Made by a program: the position numbers and the translations under genes | DNA from: Myceligenerans salitolerans | GTDB lineage: Bacteria > Actinomycetota > Actinomycetes > Actinomycetales > Cellulomonadaceae | Assembly (NCBI RefSeq): GCF_017349295.1 | Contig: NZ_JAFMPK010000046.1 | Coordinates: 107,586-171,585, forward strand | Length of the DNA: 64,000 nucleotides | Direction of reading: 5' to 3' | The notes under the pieces: model-generated | The model's input: only the letters and a program-made list of their open reading frames with translations | Told to the model about the DNA's origin: nothing | Database searches by the model: none | Shown: positions 1-8,654 of the stretch, piece after piece | How the letters are laid out: each line of letters starts with the position of its first letter | Position numbering within the stretch: the first letter of the stretch is position 1

Positions 1-173
1 ATGTGGGGGCGGAGTTCCTCCGCGCCTACCCGTTCGAGCCGTTCCGGGTGCTGGGGGAGTACCTCCAGCTCACGCTGATCGACCCGGGTGCGCACGGGCC
101 GGCGTCCATGTGGGTGGTCGCCCTGGTCGTGGGGGTGGCGGTGGCGGGCTGGAGGCTGCGCGCACCGCGGTGA
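1..173 (+). CDS. C-terminal end of an unknown membrane protein (partial)
   Basis: An open frame enters from the left edge (codon boundary at base 3) and ends at the TGA at 171-173, giving 56 residues. They contain one strongly hydrophobic stretch (about residues 36-50, starting MWVVALVVG) followed by a basic tail ending RLRAPR, which fits the last membrane helix of an integral membrane protein with a cytoplasmic C-terminus. Codon use is high-GC at third positions like the neighbours. Nothing in the visible part identifies the family. It is separated from the downstream ABC operon by 87 bp that contain a perfect palindrome, so it is probably a separate transcription unit. Confidence 0.55.
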   Translation, partial: VGAEFLRAYPFEPFRVLGEYLQLTLIDPGAHGPASMWVVALVVGVAVAGWRLRAPR

Positions 174-183
174 GCCGACGATC

Positions 184-203
184 CGTCCACCGATCGGTGG
201 ACG
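184..203. promoter_or_regulatory. 20-bp perfect palindrome, candidate operator
   Basis: Bases 184-203 read the same on both strands (core GTCCACCGATCGGTGGAC). The inner CCGATCGG recurs at 214-221. It lies 58 bp before the start of the ABC exporter/two-component operon. A perfect dyad of this length in a short intergenic gap fits a dimeric regulator site, most simply the response regulator encoded in the same operon; that link is inference. It is too symmetrical and loopless to be a good terminator. Confidence 0.45.
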
Positions 204-260
204 CGTCGTCCCTCCGATCGGTGCTGGTGCCTGCTCGCGTCCGGCGACAGCATTGACGGC

Positions 261-1211
261 ATGCGGACGGACACGACAAGGCCCCCAGCGGACACCGCTG
301 TGCGCGGCACGGCACTGAGCGTGCGCGGCCTGCGCAAGTCGTATCGCGCGCGCGGGGCCGCGAGCGCGACCGGGTCACGGCAGGTGGCGGCCGTCGACGG
401 CCTGGACCTGGACGTCGAACGCGGTGAGATCTTCGCCGTCCTCGGCCCCAACGGCGCGGGCAAGACCACCACCGTCGAGATCCTCGAGGGATTCCGCGAA
501 CGGGACGCGGGTGACGTCTCCGTGCTCGGCGAGGATCCGGCGCGCGCCGGCCGTGCGTGGCGCGCCCGGATCGGCGTCGTCCAGCAGGACTCACGCGACC
601 TGGGTGAACTGACCGTCGCGGAGATGGTCGGCACCACGGCACGGTACTACCCCCGTCCCCGCGACCCGGCCGAGGTGATCGACGCCGTCGGCCTCACGGA
701 ACACGCGCGCAAGCGGACCCGCGCCCTGTCGGGCGGCCAGCGACGCCGCCTCGACGTCGCGCTCGGCATCGTCGGGCGGCCGGAGCTGCTCTTCCTCGAC
801 GAGCCCACCACCGGGTTCGACCCGCAGGCGCGACGCTCGTTCTGGGACCTGGTCACCAGCCTCCGGGACGACGGCGCGACGATCCTGCTGACCACCCACT
901 ACCTGGAGGAGGCGGCGTACCTCGCCGACCGGGTCGTCGTCATCGACCGCGGGCAGGCGGTCGCGTCCGGCGAACCGGACGGGCTCGGCGGGCCCCACGC
1001 GCGCACCCCGCTGGTCACCTGGCTGGACGACGGCGAACGACGGTCGCTGCGCACCGACCGGCCCACCGGGGCGGTGGCGAGGATCGCGCACGAGGTCGCG
1101 GCTCCGGATGGCGAGATCCCCGGACTCACGGTCACGCGGCCGACCCTGGAGGACGTCTACCTGGACCTGATCGGCGACGGCGATCCCGCCGGGAACGAGG
1201 AGCAGCGATGA
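261..1211 (+). CDS. ABC transporter ATP-binding protein (ABC-2 exporter type)
   Basis: 316 residues. This is the ATPase half of a drug/antibiotic-type exporter, acting on the inner face of the membrane with the permease encoded next. Walker A GPNGAGKTT lies at about residues 62-70, the ABC signature LSGGQ at about 156-160, Walker B LLFLDEP at about 176-182, and a THYLEEA switch-histidine region near 213. The C-terminal 80 residues are the usual variable tail of DrrA/CcmA-like proteins. The stop overlaps the permease start (ATGA), so the two are translationally coupled. The ATG at 261 has no clear ribosome-binding site. The substrate cannot be told from sequence. Confidence 0.9.
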   Translation: MRTDTTRPPADTAVRGTALSVRGLRKSYRARGAASATGSRQVAAVDGLDLDVERGEIFAVLGPNGAGKTTTVEILEGFRERDAGDVSVLGEDPARAGRAWRARIGVVQQDSRDLGELTVAEMVGTTARYYPRPRDPAEVIDAVGLTEHARKRTRALSGGQRRRLDVALGIVGRPELLFLDEPTTGFDPQARRSFWDLVTSLRDDGATILLTTHYLEEAAYLADRVVVIDRGQAVASGEPDGLGGPHARTPLVTWLDDGERRSLRTDRPTGAVARIAHEVAAPDGEIPGLTVTRPTLEDVYLDLIGDGDPAGNEEQR

Positions 1212-2071
1212 CCACCAGCACCCGTGACTCGGTGAGCCCCGTCCGAACCCACCCGCTGCCCGGCCCGATCGCCCTCGGCCTCGTGCGCATGCGCGTCGAG
1301 CTGCTCGGGTTCGTGCGCGAACGGGACGCGATGATCTTCATCTTCGCCTACCCCCTGATCATGATGGCGATCTTCGCCTCGGTGTTCGGAGGTGAGGAGC
1401 AGGTGTTCGACGTCGGTGCCGGGAGCATGGAGATCAACTTCGCCCAGTACTTCCTGCCCGGCATGGTCGCCACCGGCGTCATGCTGTCCAGCTTCCAGAC
1501 CGTGGCGATCTCGATCGCCGTCGAACGGGACGACGGCACGCTCAAGCGCCTGCGCGCCACACCCCTGTCCGCGCTCTCGTACTTCCTCGGCAAGGTGGGG
1601 CAGATCCTCCTGGTCTCGGTCGTACAGACGGTCGCGCTCGTCGCGCTCGCGGCGCTCGCCTTCGACGTCCCCATGCCGGACGGCGTCCGCTGGTGGACGT
1701 TCGCCTGGGTGTTCGCCCTCGGGACCGCGACAGGGGCGGTCTGCGGAGTGGCCTTCTCGACCGTCCCGAGGTCCGGCAGATCGGCATCGGCCGTGGTCAC
1801 GCCGGTCGTCCTGGTGCTCCAGTTCATCTCCGGGGTCTTCTTCCCCTACCCGTCCCTGCCGGACTGGATGCAGCAGGTCGCACAGGTCTTCCCGCTGAAG
1901 TGGCTGGCTCAGGGGATGCGGTCGGTGTTCCTGCCCGACGAGTTCGCCACGGTCGAGACGGCGGGCGAGTGGCAGCATCTTCTCATCGCGGTCGTGCTCG
2001 GCCTGTGGCTGATCGCAGGACTCGTGATCGGCGTACGGACGTTCCGTTGGCGGAGGCGCGACGACGGGTGA
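1208..2071 (+). CDS. ABC-2 type transporter permease
   Basis: 287 residues with about six hydrophobic segments and the ABC-2 layout: an N-terminal helix after a cytoplasmic lead (near residues 38-55), a long extracytoplasmic loop, then helices grouped in the C-terminal two thirds, ending in a basic RWRRRDDG tail. It overlaps the ATPase gene by 4 nt (ATGA) and is followed 20 nt later by the histidine kinase. The pair should form a homodimeric exporter with two copies of the ATPase. Such exporters next to a NarL-type two-component system often handle peptide antibiotics, lipids or drugs; the actual cargo is unknown. Confidence 0.85.
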   Translation: MTTSTRDSVSPVRTHPLPGPIALGLVRMRVELLGFVRERDAMIFIFAYPLIMMAIFASVFGGEEQVFDVGAGSMEINFAQYFLPGMVATGVMLSSFQTVAISIAVERDDGTLKRLRATPLSALSYFLGKVGQILLVSVVQTVALVALAALAFDVPMPDGVRWWTFAWVFALGTATGAVCGVAFSTVPRSGRSASAVVTPVVLVLQFISGVFFPYPSLPDWMQQVAQVFPLKWLAQGMRSVFLPDEFATVETAGEWQHLLIAVVLGLWLIAGLVIGVRTFRWRRRDDG

Positions 2072-2091
2072 GGCGACGGAGGGGGAGCGCG

Positions 2092-3375
2092 GTGGCAGGC
2101 GACGCGGTGACCGGACACGACGAGGACCTTCCCGCTCCGGGTGGCCCGTACGCCGCCTGGGAGAGGATGGTCGTGTGGTGGGACGTCGCGTTCGTCGCGA
2201 TCCTGCTCCTGACGGCGATCCAGATCGCCGTCGGGGGAGCGCGGGGCACCGACCTGCTGCTGTCGTGCGTGGCCGTCGCCGCGATCGGCCTCGCGTACGC
2301 GGGATGGGGAGGTCCGGCCGCGCGCTCGCGGAACCAGAAGGCCGCGGTGGCCTACCTCGTGGTGGTGGTGATCGGCACGGGAGCGGCGCTCACGCGCTCG
2401 GGGGACGCCTCGCTCCTGCTGTTCGCGGCGTTCGCGCACTGCTGGATGTTGCTCGACCGACGCGGCTGGTCGGTCGTCGCCAGTGCGGCCCTCGCCCTGT
2501 CGGCGTCCCTCGGGATCCTGGTCCGCGAGGGTTTCACGCCGCGGACGATGACGGCCGTCCCGGCCCAGATGGGCGTGGTCCTGGTGTTCGCCGTCGGGCT
2601 GGGGATGTGGGTGGCGTGGACGATGCGCAGGGGCGAGGAGCACGCCCGCCTGGTCGACGAGCTACGGGCCGCGCAGGACGCCCTGGCTCGGTCGCACCAC
2701 GCGGCCGGCGTGGAGGCCGAGCGTGCCCGAATCGCGCGGGAGATCCACGACACTCTCGCGCAGGGGTTCACGAGCGTGGTCATGCAGGCGCAGGCGGCGT
2801 CGGCGGTGCTGGACGTCGACGGCGGTGCCCAGGCGGCGCGCGACCGCCTCCGCCTCATCGAGGAGACCGCGCGGGACAACCTCGACGAGGCCCGGGCGCT
2901 CGTCGCAGCGTTCGCGCCGGCACCGCTGAAGGAGAAGTCGCTCCTCGAGGCGCTCGGCCGGCTCGTGACCCGGTTCGGCGACGAAACCGGCCTGGAGGCA
3001 TGGTTCGTCGTCGACGGCGTCCTGAACCTGCCCCCGTCGGCCGAGGTGGTGCTGCTGCGGGTGGCGCAGGAAGGACTGGCCAACGTGCGGCGGCACGCGG
3101 GCGCCGGCGCGGTCGAGGTCCGCCTGACCCGCGTGGACGATACGGTGCTTCTCGAGGTGTCCGACGACGGCCGCGGCCTCCCCGGGGGGTTCGGGCTGGG
3201 AGCCGGCGAGGGTTTCGGGTTGTCGGGCATGCGGGAACGCGTTGCGATGGCGGGCGGCGACCTGTCGATCGGTCCGGGCCGGACGGGCGGCACGGTGCTG
3301 GTGGCACGGCTGCCGCTGAACGACGCGGAGGACCGGGGTCGCCGTACGGGCGCGACGGAAGGGCGGCAGGGATGA
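2092..3375 (+). CDS. Sensor histidine kinase, HisKA_3 (NarL/DesK-type) family
   Basis: 427 residues from GTG 2092, chosen because GGAGGGGG lies about 7 nt upstream; a GTG at 2068 overlapping the permease stop is the alternative. Roughly five N-terminal membrane helices (residues about 25-180) form the sensor. A dimerisation/phosphotransfer segment follows with the phospho-accepting histidine in REIHDTLAQG (His 219), then a HATPase_c domain with the N-box around residue 326 and a DDGRGLPGG loop. No extracytoplasmic domain of size is present, so the signal is probably sensed in or near the membrane. It overlaps the response regulator gene by 4 nt and should phosphorylate it. Confidence 0.9.
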   Translation: MAGDAVTGHDEDLPAPGGPYAAWERMVVWWDVAFVAILLLTAIQIAVGGARGTDLLLSCVAVAAIGLAYAGWGGPAARSRNQKAAVAYLVVVVIGTGAALTRSGDASLLLFAAFAHCWMLLDRRGWSVVASAALALSASLGILVREGFTPRTMTAVPAQMGVVLVFAVGLGMWVAWTMRRGEEHARLVDELRAAQDALARSHHAAGVEAERARIAREIHDTLAQGFTSVVMQAQAASAVLDVDGGAQAARDRLRLIEETARDNLDEARALVAAFAPAPLKEKSLLEALGRLVTRFGDETGLEAWFVVDGVLNLPPSAEVVLLRVAQEGLANVRRHAGAGAVEVRLTRVDDTVLLEVSDDGRGLPGGFGLGAGEGFGLSGMRERVAMAGGDLSIGPGRTGGTVLVARLPLNDAEDRGRRTGATEGRQG

Positions 3376-3983
3376 TCCGAGTTCTGGTGGCCGACGACCA
3401 TCCCGTGGTGCGCTCCGGTCTGGTCGGCATGCTGGGCGTCGAACCCGATCTCGAGGTGGTCGGCGAGGCGGACGACGGCGCCGAGGCGGTCGCCCTCTCC
3501 CGCGAGCTCGCCCCCGATGTCGTGCTGATGGATCTCCGGATGCCCGTGCTCGACGGCGTGGGAGCGACGACCCGGATCCGCGCGGCGGAATCCCCGCCCC
3601 GCGTCGTGGTCCTGACCACCTACGACACCGACGCCGACATCCTGCGCGCCGTCGAGGCCGGAGCCACGGGCTACCTGCTCAAGGACACTCCTCGCGCCGA
3701 CCTGGTCGCCGGGGTCCGCGCGGCGGCCAGAGGGCAGACGGTGCTGGCACCGAGCGTGGCCACCCGCCTGGTCTCGTCCGTGCGGACCGACCGGCTCACG
3801 CCCCGTGAGGTCGAGGTGCTCACCCTGGTGGCGAGCGGTCACTCCAACGCGGAGATCGGCGCCCAGCTGTTCATCACGGAAGCCACCGTGAAGACGCACC
3901 TGATCCGTGTCTTCACCAAGCTGGACGTCCAGGACCGCACCGCGGCGGTCTGGGTCGCCCGCGAGCAGGGCTGGCTCCGCTGA
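3372..3983 (+). CDS. Response regulator, NarL/LuxR family
   Basis: 203 residues. The receiver domain carries the acidic pair ADD (8-9), the phospho-acceptor Asp 54 in VLMDLRMP, and a conserved TTY and K region. A LuxR-type helix-turn-helix follows (about 143-195, LTPREVEVL ... NAEIGAQLFI ... TVKTHL). It is the last gene of the ABC/two-component operon and probably controls that operon. The palindrome at 184-203 is the obvious candidate target, by inference from position only. Confidence 0.92.
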   Translation: MIRVLVADDHPVVRSGLVGMLGVEPDLEVVGEADDGAEAVALSRELAPDVVLMDLRMPVLDGVGATTRIRAAESPPRVVVLTTYDTDADILRAVEAGATGYLLKDTPRADLVAGVRAAARGQTVLAPSVATRLVSSVRTDRLTPREVEVLTLVASGHSNAEIGAQLFITEATVKTHLIRVFTKLDVQDRTAAVWVAREQGWLR

Positions 3984-4013
3984 GTCGCTGGACACCACCA
4001 CTACGTTGAGGGC

Positions 4014-4655
4014 ATGGCTGCTCAAACGACCCACCGGGGCACCCCGATCACGTCGGCCGCGGAGCTGGAGGACATCGTCGGCCGGGCGACGTACCCCGCG
4101 CGCGACAAGGTGCGCACCGTGCTGCACGAGCTCGACAAGGCGTTCCTCGCCGCCTCCTCACTCGGTTTCGTCGCGACGGCCGACCCCGGCGGCGGCCTCG
4201 ACGTGTCGCCCAAGGGCGACCCCGCCGGCTCGTTCGCCGTCGTCCTGGACGACCGCACGATCGGGATCCCGGAGCGCCCGGGCAACCGCCGCGCGGACGG
4301 GTTCCACAACCTGCTGACCGACCCCCGCATCGGCCTGATCTTCCTCGTTCCCGGCCGTGGAGACACGCTCCGGATCAACGGCACCGCGCGTGTCGTGCGC
4401 GACGCGCCGTGGTTCTCCGACGTCCAGGTGCGCAACCACGTCCCGGCCATCGGTCTCGAGATCGAGATCGCCGAGGTGTTCTACCACTGCTCGAAGGCGT
4501 TCCTGCGGTCGAAGGCCTGGGAACCGGACACGTGGGAACCGGACGCCGCCCCGCGCCGGGCCGTCATCTCGAAGGAACTGGAACGCAAGGACCAGTCGCT
4601 CGCCGAGGTCGAGAAGCACTACGGCCCGGGGTACGCGGAGAAGATCTACGGATGA
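4014..4655 (+). CDS. Pyridoxamine 5'-phosphate oxidase-like flavin-binding protein (MSMEG_1061 type)
   Basis: 213 residues with the split-barrel FMN-binding fold: a central region GFVATADPGGGLDVSPKG, the IPERPGNRRADG loop that usually contacts the FMN phosphate, and LLTDPRIGLIFLVPG. The overall pattern matches the MSMEG_1061 subfamily of FMN-dependent oxidoreductases, whose substrates are mostly unknown; a true PdxH role is unlikely. TACGTT at 4002-4007 ends 6 nt before the ATG, which suggests a leaderless transcript of its own. Confidence 0.8.
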   Translation: MAAQTTHRGTPITSAAELEDIVGRATYPARDKVRTVLHELDKAFLAASSLGFVATADPGGGLDVSPKGDPAGSFAVVLDDRTIGIPERPGNRRADGFHNLLTDPRIGLIFLVPGRGDTLRINGTARVVRDAPWFSDVQVRNHVPAIGLEIEIAEVFYHCSKAFLRSKAWEPDTWEPDAAPRRAVISKELERKDQSLAEVEKHYGPGYAEKIYG

Positions 4656-4760
4656 CCCGTCCCTGACCGGGTCCTGTGGCGGGCTGCGACGGCAGGGGAC
4701 GACCGGGCGGGATGGCGGACCGGAGAGCCCGGCCGTCGCCAGCCCACCTATCCTCGTCTC

Positions 4761-6101
4761 GTGAGCGACCCCTTCAAGAGCGTGACCCGGGAGATCTTCT
4801 CCCGGATGCCCGAGCACAAGATCGATCCCACCATGGCACGCGTCGAGCGCGTGCTCGAACTGCTGGGCGACCCCCACCGCACGTTCCGGGCGGTCCACAT
4901 CACCGGCACCAACGGCAAGTCCTCGACCGCCCGCATGGTCGAGTCGCTGGTCCGGGAGCACGGCCTGCGGACCGGCCTGTTCACCAGCCCTCACCTGTCG
5001 AGCGTCACCGAGCGCATCCAGATCGACGGTGAACCGCTCGACGAGGACCGCTTCGTCGAGGTCTTCGAGGACGTCGCCCCGTACATCGGCGTCGCCGACC
5101 GCGAGTCCGAGGCCGACGGTGGCCCGCCCCTGAGCTTCTTCGAGGTCCTGACCGTCATGGCGTTCGCCGCGTTCGCCGACGCGCCGGTCGACGTCGCCGT
5201 CGTCGAGGTCGGCCTCGGGGGTACCTGGGACTCCACGAACGTCGTCGACGCACCGGTGGCGGTCCTCACGCCCGTCGCGATGGACCACGAGAGGTGGCTC
5301 GGGCACAGCATCGCGGAGATCGCCGCGGAGAAGGCCGGGATCATCAAGGACGGCGCGACGGCGATCGTCGCCGCCCAGCGTGAGGACGCCGACATCGAGA
5401 TCCGTGCCCGCGCCGAGCGGACCGGTGCCCGTCTGATCCGTGAGGGGGTCGATCTGGAGGTCGCCGGCCGGCAGCTCGCCGTCGGCGGACAGCTCGTCGC
5501 CCTGCGCACGCCCGGCGGGCTGTACACGGACGTGTACGTGCCCCTGCACGGCGAACATCAGGCGCACAACGCCCTGCTCGCGCTCGCCGCGACCGAAGCG
5601 CTGATCAGCGGCGGCAAGGCGCTCGACGGCGGCGTCGTCGAGAGTGGTTTCGCGCAGGCCAGCAGTCCCGGGCGGCTGGAGGTGGTGCGGTCGAGCCCCA
5701 CCATGATCGTCGACGCCGCGCACAACCCGGCCGGCGCCGAGGCCATGGCGGAGACGCTGGAGGAGGCGTTCGACCTCCGGCGGGTCATCGGGGTCGTCGG
5801 CATCATGGCGGACAAGGACGCCGAAGGGCTGCTCGCCGTTTTGGAACCGTCCCTCGCGGAGATCGTGGTCACGCGGAACAGCAACGAGCGTTCCATGGAA
5901 CCCGAGGAACTCGCGGAGGTCGCGAACGAGGTCTTCGGCGAGGACCGGGTGCACGTCGCGGCAGACCTCACCGAGGCGATCCAGATCGCGACGGACCTCG
6001 CGGAGGCGGGGGACGACGTCGGGGTCGGGGCGGGCAGCGCCGTGCTGGTGACGGGGTCCGTCGTCACGGTCGCCGACGCCCGCACGCTGCTGCGCCGGTG
6101 A
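4761..6101 (+). CDS. folC: Bifunctional folylpolyglutamate synthase/dihydrofolate synthase
   Basis: 446 residues, the normal length. It adds glutamate to dihydropteroate and to reduced folates in the cytoplasm. The P-loop TGTNGKSS lies at about residues 51-58, followed by a GLFTSPHL motif, an EVGLGG motif, and the Mur-ligase C-terminal domain beginning near SSPGRLEV with DAAHNPAG. The start is GTG 4761; TATCCT at 4749-4754 ends 6 nt upstream, so the mRNA may be leaderless. In relatives folC is followed directly by a DUF4233 gene and ndk; here a dihydroxyacetone kinase operon lies between. Confidence 0.95.
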   Translation: MSDPFKSVTREIFSRMPEHKIDPTMARVERVLELLGDPHRTFRAVHITGTNGKSSTARMVESLVREHGLRTGLFTSPHLSSVTERIQIDGEPLDEDRFVEVFEDVAPYIGVADRESEADGGPPLSFFEVLTVMAFAAFADAPVDVAVVEVGLGGTWDSTNVVDAPVAVLTPVAMDHERWLGHSIAEIAAEKAGIIKDGATAIVAAQREDADIEIRARAERTGARLIREGVDLEVAGRQLAVGGQLVALRTPGGLYTDVYVPLHGEHQAHNALLALAATEALISGGKALDGGVVESGFAQASSPGRLEVVRSSPTMIVDAAHNPAGAEAMAETLEEAFDLRRVIGVVGIMADKDAEGLLAVLEPSLAEIVVTRNSNERSMEPEELAEVANEVFGEDRVHVAADLTEAIQIATDLAEAGDDVGVGAGSAVLVTGSVVTVADARTLLRR

Positions 6102-6141
6102 GAGGATGGTCGTACCCGCGCCGACGAGGAAGGGACCAGCC

Positions 6142-7137
6142 GTGAAGAAGCTGCTCAACGATCCCGAGAACGCCGTCGCCGATTCGCTGGCGGGATTCGC
6201 GCTGGCCCACGCCGACCTGGTCCAGGTGCACCACGATCCCACCTATGTCGCGCGCGTCGGCGGCGCCACCACCGGCAAGGTGGGTCTGGTCAGCGGTGGA
6301 GGCTCCGGCCACGAGCCGCTGCACTGCGGTTTCGTCGGTGACGGCATGCTCGACGCCGCCGTGCCGGGCGCCGTGTTCACCTCGCCGACGCCCGACGGCA
6401 TCCTGCCCGCACTGCACGCGGCCGACGGCGGGGCGGGCGTACTGGCCATCGTGAAGAACTACACGGGCGACGTGCTCAACTTCGACCTTGCCGTCGAGCT
6501 CGCGGAGGCCGAGGGCGCGCGTGTCGCCACGGTGCTGGTGAACGACGACGTCGCCGTCGAGAACTCGACGTTCACGGCGGGGCGCCGCGGCGTGGCGGGC
6601 ACGCTCTGCGTCGAGAAGATCGCCGGCGCCGCGGCCATGCAGGGCGGCGATCTGGACGACGTGACCCGGATCGCCCAGCACGTCGTGGACAACGTGCGGA
6701 GCATGGGTGTCGCGCTCACTGCCTGCACCGTCCCGCACGTGGGCGGGCCGAGCTTCGACCTGCCGGACGACCAGATGGAGATCGGTATCGGGATCCACGG
6801 CGAGCCGGGCCGTCGGCGGGTGCGTACGGCCCCAGCGGACGAGGTCACCCGGATGCTGCTCGACCCGGTGGCCGACGACCTCGAGCTGTCTCGCGGGGAG
6901 CGCGTGTTGCTTTTCGTCAACGGAATGGGCGGCACCCCCGCCTCGGAGCTCTACGTGGTCTATGGTCGAGCGCGGCGCCTGCTCGAACAGCGGGGCGTGA
7001 CGGTGGCTCGCTCGCTCGTGGGCAGCTACGTCACGTCGCTCGAGATGCAGGGCGCGTCGGTGACCGTGCTGCGGTTGGACGACGAGCTCGAGGCGCTCTG
7101 GGATGCTCCCGTGCACACGGCCGCGCTGCGCTGGTGA
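6142..7137 (+). CDS. dhaK: Dihydroxyacetone kinase subunit DhaK
   Basis: 331 residues. This is the substrate-binding subunit of the PTS-dependent dihydroxyacetone kinase: it holds dihydroxyacetone covalently while DhaL transfers phosphate from its bound ADP/ATP. Visible motifs are GGGSGHEPLHCGFVG near the N-terminus and GIHGEPG at about residues 217-223, whose His (about 219) is the family's covalent substrate ligand. GTG 6142 is preferred over an upstream in-frame ATG at 6106 because GAGGAAGGGA lies just before it and the protein then starts like its homologues (KKLLNDPENAV). First gene of dhaKLM. Confidence 0.93.
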   Translation: MKKLLNDPENAVADSLAGFALAHADLVQVHHDPTYVARVGGATTGKVGLVSGGGSGHEPLHCGFVGDGMLDAAVPGAVFTSPTPDGILPALHAADGGAGVLAIVKNYTGDVLNFDLAVELAEAEGARVATVLVNDDVAVENSTFTAGRRGVAGTLCVEKIAGAAAMQGGDLDDVTRIAQHVVDNVRSMGVALTACTVPHVGGPSFDLPDDQMEIGIGIHGEPGRRRVRTAPADEVTRMLLDPVADDLELSRGERVLLFVNGMGGTPASELYVVYGRARRLLEQRGVTVARSLVGSYVTSLEMQGASVTVLRLDDELEALWDAPVHTAALRW

Positions 7138-7217
7138 CCGGATGCTCGCGAGCAGACCGGGTGAAAGTCCGATTTGCCGACTCCACGGCACGACTGGAGG
7201 CATGAGGTGATGCTGCG

Positions 7218-7880
7218 GTGACGCTGGATGCTGACTGGGCGGAGCGCTGGATCCGGCGGACCGCCGACGCGGTCGCCGACAGGCGTGACGAGCTGACCGC
7301 GCTGGACCGGGAGATCGGTGACGGCGACCACGGCGAGAACCTCGTCCGCGGCTTCCGCGCGGTGGTGGCCAAGCTGGACGCCAGGCGTTCCGAGGCCGAC
7401 GGTTCCGTGGGGTCACCGCGCCTGGTCGGCGACGTCCTCAAGCTCACCGCGACCACGCTCATGTCCACCGTCGGTGGTGCCTCCGGCCCTCTCTACGGCA
7501 CCGCGTTCCTCCGGGCGGCGAAGGTGACCGGCCACGAGGCGATCGACACCCGCACGATCGTGGCCATGCTCGAGTCCGCGCTGGACGGGATCACCGCCCG
7601 CGGCAAGGCCGAACCGGGGGAGAAGACCATGGTCGACGCCTGGACGCCCGCCGTCGAGGCCGCTGAGCGCGCCGCCGGCGAGGGGGACGAGGCGGATGCC
7701 CTCCGAGCCGCCGCGGCGGCCGCGGACGCCGGGGCGACCGCGACCATTCCGCTCGTGGCCACCAAGGGCCGTGCTTCCTACCTCGGGGAACGCAGTGCCG
7801 GGCACGAGGATCCGGGCGCGCGCTCGACCGCGCTCCTGTTGGCGGCCGCTGTCTCGGCACTCGACGAGGAGACGGTATGA
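7218..7880 (+). CDS. dhaL: Dihydroxyacetone kinase subunit DhaL (ADP-binding)
   Basis: 220 residues. DhaL carries a tightly held nucleotide that is re-phosphorylated by DhaM and used to phosphorylate dihydroxyacetone on DhaK. The metal-binding aspartates are visible as D30, D35 and D37 in LDREIGDGDHG, followed by the helical barrel with TLMSTVGGASGPLYG and a GEKTMVDAWTP segment, all typical of the family. The GTG start has a poor ribosome-binding site. The gene lies 80 bp after dhaK, and its stop overlaps the dhaM start (ATGA). Confidence 0.92.
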   Translation: MTLDADWAERWIRRTADAVADRRDELTALDREIGDGDHGENLVRGFRAVVAKLDARRSEADGSVGSPRLVGDVLKLTATTLMSTVGGASGPLYGTAFLRAAKVTGHEAIDTRTIVAMLESALDGITARGKAEPGEKTMVDAWTPAVEAAERAAGEGDEADALRAAAAAADAGATATIPLVATKGRASYLGERSAGHEDPGARSTALLLAAAVSALDEETV

Positions 7881-8602
7881 CGGTCTCGATCGTCCTCGTG
7901 TCGCACTCGGCGGCGATGGCGCGCGGACTCGCGGAACTGGCGGGCCAGATGGCCCCTGACGTCACTCTCGTTCCCGTCGGCGGGCTGCCCGACGGCGGTC
8001 TGGGCAGCGCCCTCGACGACGTGACGGCAGCCCTGCGCCGGGCCGCCGCGGCGGCGTCCGACGTCGTCGTGCTGGCCGACCTCGGTTCGTCGGTGCTGAC
8101 GGTCGACTCGGCGCTGGAGCTCGACGACGAGCTCGCCTCGGTCGCCGTCCTGGCACCCGGCCCGTTCGTCGAGGGCGCGGTCGCCGCGGCGGTCGCGGCG
8201 CACGGCGGCTCCGACGTGCACGGTGTGGTGACGGCCGTGCGCGACGCCGGGAGGACGTTCGCGAGAGCCGCCGGCGGGGCGTCGCTGGAGGCTGCCGACG
8301 AGGACGCCGGGCCCGGGGCGGCGGGCGTGCCGGCGGACGAGAACGGCAGCGTCACCACGACGGCGACTCTGCGCAACCCGCTCGGGCTGCATGCCCGCCC
8401 GGCCGCGCTGGTGTCCCGGAAGGTGGCCGAGCTGGGTGCCTCGGTGCTGGTCGACGGCGTGGACGCGTCCAGCGTGCTGCAGCTCATGGCGCTCGGTGCG
8501 ACGCAGGGCCGGGAACTGACGATCACGGTGAGCGGACGGGACGCGGCCGGCGCGGCCGAGGTCCTCGCGGAGATGATCGGCTCCGGTTTCGGCGAGGTGT
8601 GA
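7877..8602 (+). CDS. dhaM: Phosphocarrier DhaM (EIIA-Man-like plus HPr domain)
   Basis: 241 residues in two parts: an EIIA-mannose-like domain with active His 10 in VSHS (residues 1-135), a flexible acidic Gly/Ala linker, and an HPr domain with the motif NPLGLHARPA (His 172). It lacks the third EI-like domain found in E. coli DhaM, so phosphate must come from the general EI enzyme. It passes phosphate to the nucleotide on DhaL. It links dihydroxyacetone use to phosphoenolpyruvate and is the last gene of the operon; the TetR gene begins 52 nt downstream. Confidence 0.9.
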   Translation: MTVSIVLVSHSAAMARGLAELAGQMAPDVTLVPVGGLPDGGLGSALDDVTAALRRAAAAASDVVVLADLGSSVLTVDSALELDDELASVAVLAPGPFVEGAVAAAVAAHGGSDVHGVVTAVRDAGRTFARAAGGASLEAADEDAGPGAAGVPADENGSVTTTATLRNPLGLHARPAALVSRKVAELGASVLVDGVDASSVLQLMALGATQGRELTITVSGRDAAGAAEVLAEMIGSGFGEV

Positions 8603-8641
8603 TGCCCGCCGGCCGGTGAGGTGTGATGCCCGCCGGCCGGT
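8594..8641 (+). repeat. 24-bp exact tandem duplication across the dhaM stop codon
   Basis: Bases 8594-8617 are repeated without change at 8618-8641 (each copy starts GAGGTGTGATGCCC and ends GCCGGCCGGT). The first copy contains the dhaM stop codon. The copy would have added a second in-frame TGA, so it is neutral for the protein. It lengthens the gap to the TetR gene, whose -10-like GAATAT follows at once. The inner GCCGGC is palindromic. Confidence 0.9.
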
Positions 8642-8654
8642 GCAGAATATTCCG

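Noticed and set aside
4158..6242. Long open frame on the minus strand opposite folC
   Set aside because: It mirrors the third-base GC bias of folC and the adjacent genes, has no start signal and no domain; similar long antisense frames oppose smc, glnD-ffh and comM.
7138..7217. Possible cobalamin riboswitch or group II intron remnant
   Set aside because: Only the GGTGAAAGTCC string fits; the CCCGCCACTG-type box, the length and the catalytic domain V of an intron are absent.
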